A DNA stretch of 64,000 nt from Ochrobactrum sp. RH2CCR150 (GTDB lineage: Bacteria; Pseudomonadota; Alphaproteobacteria; Rhizobiales; Rhizobiaceae), in assembly GCA_014138095.1 (NCBI GenBank), contig JACGXE010000001.1, forward strand, positions 744,001 to 808,000, given 5' to 3'. Below, one piece after another: positions 43,506-52,366 of this stretch (within the stretch, counting starts at the first letter, position 1; the number at the start of each line of letters is the position of its first letter). A program made the position numbers and the translations under genes. Under the pieces are notes generated by a model. The model was not told the DNA's origin. It saw nothing but the letters and a program-made list of their open reading frames with translations, and made no database searches.

Positions 43506-43889
43506 TTGTTGGACAGCCGGGAGCATTATGCAGTCGGATGAAATCACCCGGCGTCGCATTCATGCGGTGAGAACAAATAAGGGAGCAGTTCAGGCGGTAT
43601 CATGAGAACAGATTTGGTCGGATTATGCTCTGAAAGGTGAACCACTCCGGATGCGGGGCTGGAACCTAACAGTCTGAAAACAAAAATTCTATAAAGTTTC
43701 AAAAAACCTGCAATCTTTTACTTCAAACTTCTTTTCCGTTCGTTACATGACGGATTGGGCCGGCGTTTCAGGTATTTATTTTCGCGCCGATCTCATCCAT
43801 TGGCATCAAAACGCACATTAACGGGTTGAGCTTGGCCGTCGCGGCTGCTAATCCGCCCGCTCCCCGATTTTCTCCCAAAAGGTGCAGTG
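43506..43889. other. Intergenic gap, no gene seen
   Basis: 384 nt between divergent genes. An AT-richer stretch lies near 43675-43745. No convincing open frame, hairpin terminator or palindrome was found. It must hold promoters for the secreted-protein operon and the Hsp70-like gene. Confidence 0.5.
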
Positions 43890-45206
43890 ATGACGAAGGC
43901 TGTTGAGAGCCTATTTGATGGCGTGACATTAGGCATCGATTTCGGCACCACCAATACGGTTTTGTCGGTTGCCAGCCCCGATGGCTCGGCGGCGGTGCTG
44001 AGCGTCGTCAAGGACGGCGCCGATGTGACCGGCTATCGCTCGATCCTCTGTTTCTGGCAGGATCGCGAAACCGGCGAACGCACGGTGGAAAGCGGCCCAT
44101 GGGCGATGGATGCTTTTGTCAACGCACCGCATTCGACGCGCATGCTGCAATCCTTCAAGACCTTTGCGGCGTCCAAATCCTTCACCGATACGCCGGTCTT
44201 CGGCAAGCGCTTCAAGTTCGAGGATATTCTGACGACTTTCCTCGAAACGGTTGCGGCGCGCCTCGGCGACCGGCTGCCGCCTAAGGGCAATCGCGTGGTG
44301 ATTGGGCGTCCGGTTATTTTCGCGGGCGGTTCGCCGGACGAGGAACTGGCGATGCAGCGCTACGAAAAGGCGTTTCGCGCCTTTGGCTTCACCGACATTC
44401 ACTATGTCTACGAACCGGTGGCGGCAGCCTATTTCTACGCGCAGGAATTGAAGGCGGATTCAACCGTTCTGGTGGCCGACTTTGGCGGCGGCACGAGCGA
44501 TTTTTCCATCGTGCGTTTTGAAGTGGGCAAGGGCGGTCTTTCCTTCACGCCGATGAGCCAGACGGGTCTTGGCATTGCGGGCGATACATTCGACTACCGC
44601 ATCATCGACAATGCGGTTTCGCCATTGCTCGGCAAGGGCACGGAATATAAATCCTTCGGCAAGCGCCTGACCATGCCGAACCATTATTACGCAAATTTCG
44701 CGCGCTGGAACACGCTGTTCCTGATGAACTCCCCAGCAACGATCCGCGACCTGACCGAACTTGCCAAGCAGGCGGTCGAGCCGGAAGCGCTGGAGCATTT
44801 CATCAATCTGATCGAGAACGATTACGGCTACGAAATCTACCGTGCCGTTTCGAACCTCAAGGTCCGGTTGTCATCTGAGCGCATGGCGGAACTGCATTTC
44901 AAGGCGGATGATTTTGAAATCCGCTCGGATATCACCCGCAACGATTTCGAAAACTGGATCGCCGAGGATGTGCGCCAGATCGAACAGTCGGTGGAAGAGG
45001 CCGTCGACAAGGCAGGAATTCAATCCGGCAATATCGACCGTGTTTTTCTCACGGGCGGCACGTCTTTCGTGCCGGTCATCCGCACCGTGTTCGAGAATCG
45101 TTTCCCCGATGCGGCGGTGACCAGCTCCAACCAGTTCGATTCGATCGCCACTGGTCTGGCGCTGATCGGGCAGGATGCGGATATTGACCGCTGGTCCGTG
45201 AAGTAA
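43890..45206 (+). CDS. Hsp70-family ATPase without substrate domain (YegD-like)
   Basis: 438 residues. Actin-fold ATPase motifs are all present: LGIDFGTTNTVLSVASPDG (phosphate 1), VLVADFGGGTSDFSIVRF (phosphate 2) and RVFLTGGTSFVPVIRTVFEN (adenosine). The usual DnaK substrate-binding and lid domains are absent, so the length fits the YegD group. The function of that group is unclear; a chaperone-like or signalling role is possible. The ATG at 43890 is chosen over a GTG at 43887 because AAAAGG gives the right spacing. No DnaJ or GrpE gene is near. Confidence 0.88.
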   Translation: MTKAVESLFDGVTLGIDFGTTNTVLSVASPDGSAAVLSVVKDGADVTGYRSILCFWQDRETGERTVESGPWAMDAFVNAPHSTRMLQSFKTFAASKSFTDTPVFGKRFKFEDILTTFLETVAARLGDRLPPKGNRVVIGRPVIFAGGSPDEELAMQRYEKAFRAFGFTDIHYVYEPVAAAYFYAQELKADSTVLVADFGGGTSDFSIVRFEVGKGGLSFTPMSQTGLGIAGDTFDYRIIDNAVSPLLGKGTEYKSFGKRLTMPNHYYANFARWNTLFLMNSPATIRDLTELAKQAVEPEALEHFINLIENDYGYEIYRAVSNLKVRLSSERMAELHFKADDFEIRSDITRNDFENWIAEDVRQIEQSVEEAVDKAGIQSGNIDRVFLTGGTSFVPVIRTVFENRFPDAAVTSSNQFDSIATGLALIGQDADIDRWSVK

Positions 45207-45256
45207 GAGCGCGCATCTTTTCCGAAGATCGTTTCAAACTTTTCGGGATGCGCTCT
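45207..45256. repeat. Palindromic element between convergent genes
   Basis: GAGCGCGCATC near the Hsp70 stop pairs with GATGCGCTC at 45248-45255, with inner TCCGAA/TTCGG pairs. It belongs to the same dispersed palindrome class as those at 38721 and 53495, and probably also ends transcription from both sides. Confidence 0.55.
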
Positions 45257-45797
45257 AAGGCAGGATCTCGATCGGCGTGCCATTCGGCACTCTTGCCCAA
45301 ATGTCGCGCATTTCCGCATCGGTGACGGCAATGCATCCGTCGGTCCAGTCCCACAAATGATGCGCGGCTGCCAGCCAGCCCCAGCCATTCGGCAGGCCAT
45401 GGATCATGATGTTGCCGCCCGGCGCATAACCGCCCGCCGCGGCTGCCCGTTGATCATCTTCGTTCGGATAGGAAATATGCAGGCTCAGATGCGCCATTGA
45501 GCGCGGATTGCGCCAGTCGATGACATATTGTCCTTCGGGTGTCTTCTCGTCACCCTCGCGCTGCTTGTGGCCGCCATCGCCATTGCTGCCAAGCGATATG
45601 CGATAGGTGCCAATCGTCTGGCCCTGGCGCAGCAAGGTCATCTGGCGGCTGGCCTTTTCAACACGGATCGCATCGGCCTGCTGTTCTGCCTGAGCGGCGA
45701 CGGGAGGCTCGACCAGGCTGACCCGCGCCATGACCTTGGTATAGCCAAACAACGCGACAGCAATGAGCACGATGGCAGCGAGAGTTTTCTTGATCAT
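45255..45797 (-). CDS. L,D-transpeptidase family protein (YkuD domain)
   Basis: 180 residues. An N-terminal anchor (IKKTLAAIVLIAVALFGYTK) is followed by a small YkuD domain: VEKASRQMTLLRQGQTIGTY, then IMIHGLPNGWGWLAAAHHLW, and the catalytic motif WTDGCIAVTDAEM with its nucleophile cysteine. It is likely periplasmic and acts on peptidoglycan. ATG 45797 is chosen because the hydrophobic signal begins right there. It is divergent from the TenA-like gene. Confidence 0.88.
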   Translation of the reverse strand: MIKKTLAAIVLIAVALFGYTKVMARVSLVEPPVAAQAEQQADAIRVEKASRQMTLLRQGQTIGTYRISLGSNGDGGHKQREGDEKTPEGQYVIDWRNPRSMAHLSLHISYPNEDDQRAAAAGGYAPGGNIMIHGLPNGWGWLAAAHHLWDWTDGCIAVTDAEMRDIWARVPNGTPIEILP

Positions 45798-45949
45798 GTT
45801 GTCCGATCTGATCCGAATATGCGCAAACGAAGAGATGAAGTGCTTTTCACAGATGATTGGGGCTTTCACAAGTTCATTGTGAACGATGGTCGACGCCGAT
45901 AAGGTTCGGCTCGCAATCAATGCACGCGATATGGAGCAACGTCTTGTCT

Positions 45950-46618
45950 ATGCTGAAGAATGACGAAGCTGTGTCCGCACGATTTACTGATCGTTTGCGA
46001 CAGAGCACGGAGCCCTACTGGACACAGGCCGTGACGCATCGTCTGGTCCGGGAAATCTACACCGGAACGGCATCGAAAGACGTGATGACGCGCTATCTGG
46101 TTCAGGATCACCGTTTCATCGATTGTTTCCTGTCCTTGCTCGGCGGTGCGCTCGTCAATTGCGACAGGATGGACGCGAAGCTGACCTTGGGGCGCTTCAT
46201 CGGCATGATCAGCAATGACGAGAACTCCTATTTCGAGCGCGCTTTCGAAACGCTGAAGGTTGACGATGCGACGCGCTTCGATACACCCGATGCGATGGCG
46301 ACGACCGGGTTCAAGGCGCTGATGCTGGAAGCGGCTAAGTCCGGTTCCTATGCTGCTTGCCTGTCCGTGCTGACCGTAGCCGAATGGCTTTATCTCGACT
46401 GGGCAGAGAAGGCGCCGAAGCCGCTGCCGGAGAATTTTGTTTTCGCCGAATGGATCATCCTGCACGACAATCCGTATTTCGTGGAATTCGTCGGCTTTCT
46501 GCGTTCGGAACTCGACCGTGTCGGACCGGCTGCCGCATCAAAATGCGAGGATTTCTTCCGACGGGCCGTGGAACTGGAGAAAGCCTTTTTCGACGCTGCC
46601 TACGAAGCTGGTAGCTAA
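45950..46618 (+). CDS. TenA/thiaminase-2-fold protein
   Basis: 222 residues, all-helical, with TenA-family segments: RYLVQDHRFIDCFLSLLGGA, ISNDENSYFERAF and SVLTVAEWLYLDW. TenA proteins salvage thiamin pyrimidines, but some of this branch act on other substrates, and the usual Cys-Glu catalytic pair is not clear by eye. No thiamin genes flank it. The start is uncertain: ATG 45950 lacks a well-placed ribosome site, and ATG 45920 or TTG 45944 are alternatives. Confidence 0.75.
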   Translation: MLKNDEAVSARFTDRLRQSTEPYWTQAVTHRLVREIYTGTASKDVMTRYLVQDHRFIDCFLSLLGGALVNCDRMDAKLTLGRFIGMISNDENSYFERAFETLKVDDATRFDTPDAMATTGFKALMLEAAKSGSYAACLSVLTVAEWLYLDWAEKAPKPLPENFVFAEWIILHDNPYFVEFVGFLRSELDRVGPAAASKCEDFFRRAVELEKAFFDAAYEAGS

Positions 46619-47049
46619 TCGGCTACCGCAACTTTCAGGCACTCTTCGATTGTCGTCTTACAGACCGGCGTTTGGGCCTGTTCCTGCTTGTTGGCGAGCC
46701 AATGCTTGTAGACGATGCGAAACTCGACATCCTTATACGCATAGGTTCTGGCGCGGGATGTGATGCGGCTTTTCTCAAGCGCTTCACCGGTTATCACCAT
46801 ATGCTGTGACAGCCGCTTGAAGACCCACGGCTTCGCGCCCTTCGGATGTTCGAAAACCTCGACATGATAAAAGTGGTCACCAACCGTTTCATCCGGCGTG
46901 ACGTGTACTGCCGCCCAGCGCGTGACTTTCGGCGTATCGGCGAAAATGACCACGCCATTGCGTTGAAGATCCGCCATGGCCGTCGCTGGTAATAGCGTGA
47001 GCATGCAGAGGAGGGCGGCAAATATCTGTCCGGGTTTCCAGTTTCTCAT
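46615..47049 (-). CDS. Predicted secreted protein, unknown function
   Basis: 144 residues. The signal peptide (GQIFAALLCMLTLLPATAMA) is cleaved near ADL. The mature part reads DLQRNGVVIFADTPKVTRWA and HFYHVEVFEHPKGAKPWVFK, with a C-terminal cysteine pair (CKTTIEEC) that could form a disulfide. No known family is recognised. It converges on the TenA-like gene with a 4-nt overlap of stop regions. Confidence 0.72.
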   Translation of the reverse strand: MRNWKPGQIFAALLCMLTLLPATAMADLQRNGVVIFADTPKVTRWAAVHVTPDETVGDHFYHVEVFEHPKGAKPWVFKRLSQHMVITGEALEKSRITSRARTYAYKDVEFRIVYKHWLANKQEQAQTPVCKTTIEECLKVAVAD

Positions 47050-47349
47050 CGCGGCTCCTTATCGGTAATCTGCGTGTAGATTTTTGACGAAATAACTTTC
47101 GTCCCGTTAGGTCATTTCTGTCCCTTGTCGCCCGCTCGCGCCAAAAACGCAATGAAAACAAAAGCTGGGCTGACAGCGTTAATTCTAAATTAATCAATCT
47201 TTTCAAATAGTAAACGGAAGCCCGTTAACGATACATCAAGGTTAATACTCCATTATCGGCGTTGTTAAGCATATCCCGAAATGCGTGAAAACGCGCCTCG
47301 GACACGATGTGCGCGAGAACAACAGAAGTCTGTGTGAGTGGAGTGTGCG
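47050..47349. other. Divergent promoter gap, no gene seen
   Basis: 300 nt between divergent genes. An AT-rich stretch lies at about 47178-47245 and probably carries the promoters. No strong hairpin, operator or open frame was found. Confidence 0.45.
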
Positions 47350-48639
47350 GTGCGTCTTGTGTCGATACGAGCGCTGTTTGGTCGTCGGAAGACCGTCGCT
47401 GAGCCGGTATGGCATTATCCTGTCACGGGCTATTGCCCGGAAGAGGGGCGCTATTATGCCGTGCGTGCGAAGCCGCGTCACATCGCCCGCAAGCCGCAGC
47501 GCCTGATCCCGCTGGTGCTCACAGCTTTCGCCTATCTCTTCAATTCCAATGCGATTGCCTTTCAGGATATGGCGAGCCTCGTGCCTTCCGCCGATCTTGG
47601 CACGCATCGCTGGACGGCTTTCGTCGCCAAGGCGCCCGTCGGTTCCGTGCATCAGGCGGAAATGCCTTTTGTCGATGCAACGACGGTCACCGGCAGCATC
47701 GCAACCAACGGCATCGAAGTGCCGGGGATTGGCCGGGTTGCGCTTTCGGGTGGCAAGAAAACCGCCAAGCTCGGCCCGGATGATCCCAATCCGGATGAAA
47801 ACCGCATCAACCGTACCGATAAGACGGGCCGCCTTGTCTCGGTCAAGCCAAAGGCACCAGCCAAGGCGTTCACGGCGGGCAGCATGTTCGACAAGATCAG
47901 CATGATCACCCGCCCGCCGGAAAAGACCGACGCGAAGATGGCTTTTTCCAGCAAGCTTGAGGGCAAGGAAATCGGCATCACCATGGCCTTCCATGCCGTG
48001 AAGCCGCCAAAGCCAAGAGCGGAAATGCCGGTGCAGCTGGCCAAGCTGATCACCAATGACCAGCCGGATGTGCTGGCACTGGGTTATGCGCCTTCCACAC
48101 CCGATTATGGAAAAACCTCTCCCTTCGAGAGCATCCTGAAACCCGATCCAAGCGCGGGGCGGTTCGTTCCGCCGATTGGTGATGAAGATCATGGATGGGC
48201 GGCAACTCCGTTGCCGCCTTCGGCATTTAGTGCAAGCGAACAGAAATGCCTTGCCGAAGCGGTTTATTTCGAAGCGCGCGGCGAGACAGTCAAGGGACAG
48301 GTGGCTGTGGCCCAGGTGGTGCTCAACCGCGTGCGCAACCCGGCCTATCCGAACACGATCTGCGGGGCGGTCTATCAGAATCGCGACTGGCTCAATGCCT
48401 GCCAGTTTTCCTTTGCCTGCGATGGCCAGAAGCACCGTGTGACCGAGATGCCGCAATGGCGCATGGCGCAGCAGGTGGCAAAGACGGTTTCGTCCGGTCA
48501 GATCTGGCTGCCGGAAGTGGGCTCCGCCACACATTATCATGCGACCTATGTGAAGCCCTTCTGGGCACCGACCATGAAGAAGCTGACCAAGATCGGCCTT
48601 CATGTCTTCTACCGCACCTATGGCGGCGGCTGGAGCTGA
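47350..48639 (+). CDS. SleB-type cell wall hydrolase
   Basis: 429 residues. The N-terminus (MRLVSIRALFGRRKTVAEPV) is followed at about 52-68 by a hydrophobic segment (LIPLVLTAFAYLFNSNAIAF). A long low-complexity linker leads to a C-terminal hydrolase_2/SleB domain (about 305-429). Family marks are SEQKCLAEAVYFEARGE, GQVAVAQVVLNRVRNPAYPN and GSATHYHATYVKPFW. The conserved glutamate in YFEARGE is the likely catalytic residue of a lytic transglycosylase-type enzyme. GTG at 47350 is supported by GGAG at 47340-47343. Confidence 0.88.
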   Translation: MRLVSIRALFGRRKTVAEPVWHYPVTGYCPEEGRYYAVRAKPRHIARKPQRLIPLVLTAFAYLFNSNAIAFQDMASLVPSADLGTHRWTAFVAKAPVGSVHQAEMPFVDATTVTGSIATNGIEVPGIGRVALSGGKKTAKLGPDDPNPDENRINRTDKTGRLVSVKPKAPAKAFTAGSMFDKISMITRPPEKTDAKMAFSSKLEGKEIGITMAFHAVKPPKPRAEMPVQLAKLITNDQPDVLALGYAPSTPDYGKTSPFESILKPDPSAGRFVPPIGDEDHGWAATPLPPSAFSASEQKCLAEAVYFEARGETVKGQVAVAQVVLNRVRNPAYPNTICGAVYQNRDWLNACQFSFACDGQKHRVTEMPQWRMAQQVAKTVSSGQIWLPEVGSATHYHATYVKPFWAPTMKKLTKIGLHVFYRTYGGGWS

Positions 48640-48829
48640 TAAAGCAACTCCCGAAAAAGCACGAAGCGCTTCTGTGGGGCGATTAGCCCACTGGGCTGCC
48701 CGCTGATCCTGTTGTGATCAAATCCGGATCACAACGGCAAATGCCCGCTTTAGCAAAATTGCTGCGACTTCGTTTTCATAAAATCTGGGGAAATAATGTC
48801 TGGCGTGTCGAGCTGGCCCGCTTGCGCGT
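48640..48829. repeat. Intergenic palindromes after the sleB-type gene
   Basis: A hairpin GGGCGATTAGCCC-like segment at about 48678-48700 resembles the one before bacA. A perfect nine-base inverted repeat, GTTGTGATC (48711-48719) and GATCACAAC (48727-48735), follows with a seven-base loop. It may be a terminator without a T tract or a regulator site. Confidence 0.5.
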
Positions 48830-49007
48830 TACTATTTTGATTTCATAAATTATGTAAATAATAATATATAGATAAATAAGTAATTAATACTTGGCTTAAT
48901 TAGGGCATTTGAATGAATGTTTTGCAATATAGACATGTTACTTTAAAGTAAATATAAGATTGGAATCATCGGGACATAACTAATTATTTTTTGATTTGTG
49001 AGGGAAA
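48830..49007 (+). promoter_or_regulatory. AT-rich leader of the autotransporter with a 14-bp palindrome
   Basis: This stretch is far richer in A and T than the rest of the window. It contains TATA-like runs and the perfect palindrome TTACTTTAAAGTAA at 48938-48951, 57 nt before the start. GTGAGGG lies before the ATG. AT-rich promoters of surface genes in this group are often silenced by MucR-type proteins; that link is an inference. Confidence 0.6.
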
Positions 49008-51281
49008 ATGAAAGTTTTAAATAAGCATTTGGCATATTTGCTTATTGGTACATCTTCTTTATTAGGTGACGCACATATTGCGACAGCGCAACAGCTGGAG
49101 CTGGACACATCATATGGAATGGATGAATTGGGACATGGCTCTTATGCCTACGGCGTCTCTGCTGACGGCAAGGTGGTTGTCGGGTCTCTCACCGGTCTGG
49201 GAACTCTCACTGCTCCTCAGAAGTGGGATAGCGAAACCGCAAGCCGGACCACTCTGACACCTTTGAACGTTCAGCTTTCCGCTCATGCTACGGCTGTGTC
49301 CACTAATGGCAGCGTCATTCTGGGGACTTTCTTTGATGGCGCTGTTACCCGCTCTATGGCATGGCTAAATGGCTCGACGATCGCGACGGAGCTTAAAGTC
49401 ATCGACCCTACCGTTGATGTCACCGCCCCGGCCGTGTCCGCTGACGGGTCCACAATTGTTGGATACTACCACGACGGTACCCCGCAGCACGTCGCTCATG
49501 CAGTTAAGTGGTCGCTGGACAGCGGTTCGCCGCAGCTAAGTGAACTCAATGGTTTGGGCGCAGGAGGCTCCTCAGCAGAGGCTGTTTCCCAAGACGGGTC
49601 AGTGATCGTTGGTTCTTCAAATATAGGTGCTGCTGGTACAAACACTCATGCAGTGATGTGGCGTAACCACGCGTCTAATGCGACCAGTCTTAACACTTTG
49701 GGTGGTGATAACTCTGCCGCGATGGGCGTGTCTGCTGCAGGATCGGTGATCGTTGGTTACTCAGAATTGACCTCCGGTAATACCGCACTTCGCCATGCGA
49801 CCGTATGGCGTGACGGAGCCACGACGCCAACGGATCTTGGTACGTTGACCGGTAATACCTTCTCTATGGCCCATGCTGTGTCCGCTGACGGCAGTGTCAT
49901 CATCGGACTTTCGAGGAATACATCAACGGATCAGCACGCAGTCGCGTGGTATGGTGGAGGGTCGGATATTACCGATCTTGGCACTTTGGGCGGTGCGACT
50001 TCCGACACAGTTGCTGTTTCAGCAAATGGCTCTGTTATCGTTGGCAATGCGGACAATGTGAGTACAAGTCACGCTGTCGCTTGGGTTGGTGCGAACGGGT
50101 CGCTGATTGATCTTGGAACTTTGGGCGGCATAAAGTCCAACACTACCGGTGTTTCCGCTGATGGAACGGTTATTGTCGGTAATTTCCAGGATACGAATAA
50201 TAAATACCACGCCGCACTCTGGAAACTCGTGAAGGTAACGCCGCCCGATCCTGAGCCGAACCCCAATCCGCCCCCTGATCCAGACCCGAACGCGAATGGG
50301 AAGCCGACGCCGACGCCCACACCTGTTGGCATTGATGTGACCAATACGGTTGATACGGTTGCAGCACTTGCGCACGACACCTTCGCCGTCATGGGATCGC
50401 AAGGCGCGATTGTCGGTCGTCTGATGGGCGGCAGCAGCAGCGGTCAGGGCTTCAACGATTTCTCCGGTGCTGGCCTTGGAATGGCTAAGGCAGGTGAAAG
50501 CTGGTACGGCATCTATTCCGATGTCGGTCGCGCAGGTGATAGCAAGGATGTTCTCGGCTGGATGACACTTGGTCATGCCTTCACCGATAATTTCTCGGCA
50601 GGCGCAACCATTGCGCACACGTTCTGGCAGGACATGCCGGACAATTACGACCACACCAACAACAATATTGGTGGCGGCATCTATGCCCAGTGGAAAGACA
50701 GCACCCAGAGCGGAACCTGGTATATACGCGGTTCTGCGGCGATCAATCGTTATGATACTGAGCGCACACGCCAGGTTCTGGGCTATACCGAACCCGGCAG
50801 CGGCGACAGCACCATCAATGGCTGGGGCGTGCAGCTGGAAGCAGGGCAGTCGTTTGATCTCGGCAACAAGTCGTCGTTCGGCTATTACGGCGGCTTGAAC
50901 TATACCGACCTGAAGATGGACGGCTATACCGAAACCGGCGTCTATTTCCCATTCACCTATTCGGATGTGAAGTCGCAACGCACGACCGCCTATTTCGGCC
51001 TCAACTATGGTATGGCGCTGACCGACAAGGTCAATTGGTCCGTCAATGCGGAGATCGAGCAGGATCTTTCGCACAAGGATCCGAGCGTGATCGCCAGTGC
51101 TGACTATATCGGCGCATTCGAGTTCGGTTCTGATAACGCCCATACACGCGGCAGCCTGTCGACCACGGTTTCCTATGCGTTCAGCGATGCGGTCAGCATC
51201 GGTGTGACGCCTTATGTGAACCGCACGCTGGACAAGGATACAGCATTCGGCGCGATCATCGGCCTTTCCGGCAAGTTCTAG
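49008..51281 (+). CDS. HAF-repeat autotransporter adhesin-like protein
   Basis: 757 residues. The signal peptide ends near residue 28. Eight repeats of the form AVSADGSVIVG (about 45-52 residues apart, roughly 45-400) make the passenger; examples are YGVSADGKVVVGS, AVSANGSVIVGNA and GVSADGTVIVGNF. A proline/aspartate linker follows (409-443). The last 270 residues form an autotransporter beta-barrel ending in GLSGKF with the terminal phenylalanine. It should be exposed on, or cut from, the cell surface. The first 1.3 kb uses codons less GC-rich than neighbouring genes. Function is unknown; adhesion is a guess. Confidence 0.88.
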   Translation: MKVLNKHLAYLLIGTSSLLGDAHIATAQQLELDTSYGMDELGHGSYAYGVSADGKVVVGSLTGLGTLTAPQKWDSETASRTTLTPLNVQLSAHATAVSTNGSVILGTFFDGAVTRSMAWLNGSTIATELKVIDPTVDVTAPAVSADGSTIVGYYHDGTPQHVAHAVKWSLDSGSPQLSELNGLGAGGSSAEAVSQDGSVIVGSSNIGAAGTNTHAVMWRNHASNATSLNTLGGDNSAAMGVSAAGSVIVGYSELTSGNTALRHATVWRDGATTPTDLGTLTGNTFSMAHAVSADGSVIIGLSRNTSTDQHAVAWYGGGSDITDLGTLGGATSDTVAVSANGSVIVGNADNVSTSHAVAWVGANGSLIDLGTLGGIKSNTTGVSADGTVIVGNFQDTNNKYHAALWKLVKVTPPDPEPNPNPPPDPDPNANGKPTPTPTPVGIDVTNTVDTVAALAHDTFAVMGSQGAIVGRLMGGSSSGQGFNDFSGAGLGMAKAGESWYGIYSDVGRAGDSKDVLGWMTLGHAFTDNFSAGATIAHTFWQDMPDNYDHTNNNIGGGIYAQWKDSTQSGTWYIRGSAAINRYDTERTRQVLGYTEPGSGDSTINGWGVQLEAGQSFDLGNKSSFGYYGGLNYTDLKMDGYTETGVYFPFTYSDVKSQRTTAYFGLNYGMALTDKVNWSVNAEIEQDLSHKDPSVIASADYIGAFEFGSDNAHTRGSLSTTVSYAFSDAVSIGVTPYVNRTLDKDTAFGAIIGLSGKF

Positions 51282-51793
51282 GGCTTGCCACGATAGGCGC
51301 ACGGTTCCGCATGAATGGAAAAGCCGGAGCCGATGACAGTTCGGCGGCGGCGTTCCGTTTGACGGAAGCTGATCTAATAAGCACAGACAGGCGGGAGAGA
51401 GTGACCTCTTCCGCCTGTGTCATTTCAAGGCGTGCTGTTTCCATCGCCGCAATTGGATGCTTTCGATTGCCCGCATTGGTCAATCTTGCAGGACGACTCT
51501 TCTGGTTAAAGTGCAAAGCGGGCTTGTCCGGTGCGAAATGTGCTCATTCGCGCTGTGCCCACCGTGATCGGCTGGGGATAGCGGCAACGAAAAAGTGAAG
51601 GATTCGCGCCACATTCTTCGTCTTTGGGCGGAAAATGAGTCGCACCATTGGCTATCCAATTGTTTTTTATGAATAAAAAACCTTCTGGAGCAGTGGCTTC
51701 ACCGCCTTGACTACCGGGCGGCGTGTCAATATGTTGCGCGCAACTTGGAAATGGGTTTTTGAACCTGCCTTTCTTGAAAAAAAGGAGCTGCCA
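51282..51793. other. Gap between autotransporter and atpI; one strong hairpin
   Basis: 512 nt without a convincing gene. Apart from the hairpin at 51387-51418, the segment 51650-51790 is AT-rich and likely carries the promoter of the ATP synthase operon. AAGGAG precedes atpI. Confidence 0.5.
51387..51418 (+). terminator. Stable hairpin downstream of the autotransporter
   Basis: ACAGGCGG (51387-51394) pairs with CCGCCTGT (51411-51418), and GAGAG pairs inward with CTCTT, a 13-bp stem with one G-T pair. A T tract is missing, so termination may depend on Rho. Confidence 0.5.
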
Positions 51794-52192
51794 ATGGCAC
51801 GGGGAATTGAGCCCGAAACGCCATCCGGTGCTGTCAAGGATGGGCAAGGGCAACCTGCTTCCGGGGAGCTGGATCAGCGTTTGAACCGTCTTGAGGCCGA
51901 ATTGGTCAAAAAAGGCATGTTCAAAAAGCCAGCTTCCGAGGAGGAGCGGTCGGAAACGGCAAGTTCGGTCGCACAGGCCATGAAACTTTCCAGCGAGTTT
52001 ATCGCGGGAATCGTGGTGGGTGCGGTACTTGGCTGGTTTATCGATCGTGTCGCCGGTACGTCGCCTTGGGGATTGATCGTATTTCTCCTACTGGGCTTCG
52101 CAGCGGGTGTCCTCAATGTGCTTCGTTCCGTAGGTTATGTCGCCGATCAAGGCGGCATTAAGACTAACGCGGAAAAGAGTGACAGGAAATAA
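51794..52192 (+). CDS. atpI: ATP synthase AtpI-like protein
   Basis: 132 residues. A polar N-terminus with a short coiled stretch (LDQRLNRLEAELVKKGMFKK) is followed by two helices, SSEFIAGIVVGAVLGWFIDR and GLIVFLLLGFAAGVLNVLRS. AtpI proteins aid c-ring assembly and may transport magnesium. AAGGAG before the ATG at 51794 supports this start. atpB lies 174 nt downstream across a tandem-repeat spacer. Confidence 0.9.
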   Translation: MARGIEPETPSGAVKDGQGQPASGELDQRLNRLEAELVKKGMFKKPASEEERSETASSVAQAMKLSSEFIAGIVVGAVLGWFIDRVAGTSPWGLIVFLLLGFAAGVLNVLRSVGYVADQGGIKTNAEKSDRK

Positions 52193-52273
52193 GCCTTGTC
52201 GGACTTTACGGTAAAGTTCGTTCAAGTGTAAGTGATAGGCGGGCCGGATGCATGTCGGGCCCCGAGACTGAAA

Positions 52274-52348
52274 CGCCTTCGGGTAGACCAAGTCGCCTTC
52301 GGGCAGACCAAATCGCCTTAGGGCAGGCCAAATCGCCTTCGGGCAGGG
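52274..52348 (+). repeat. 20-bp tandem repeat between atpI and atpB
   Basis: CGCCTTCGGGYAGACCAARt repeats at 52274, 52294, 52314 and 52334, with three full copies and a partial fourth. Sequence drift is small: TAGACCAAGT, CAGACCAAAT and CAGGCCAAAT are the variants. The array ends 18 nt before the GTG of atpB. Confidence 0.85.
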
Positions 52349-52366
52349 AAGACAGACGAGGTTAAG

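Noticed and set aside
51506..51853. A 115-codon frame before atpI on the minus strand
   Set aside because: It has no ribosome site, no domain and overlaps the likely atp promoter and the atpI start.
52274..52348. A short CRISPR-like array
   Set aside because: The units are directly adjacent without spacers, and no cas gene is present; it is a simple tandem repeat.
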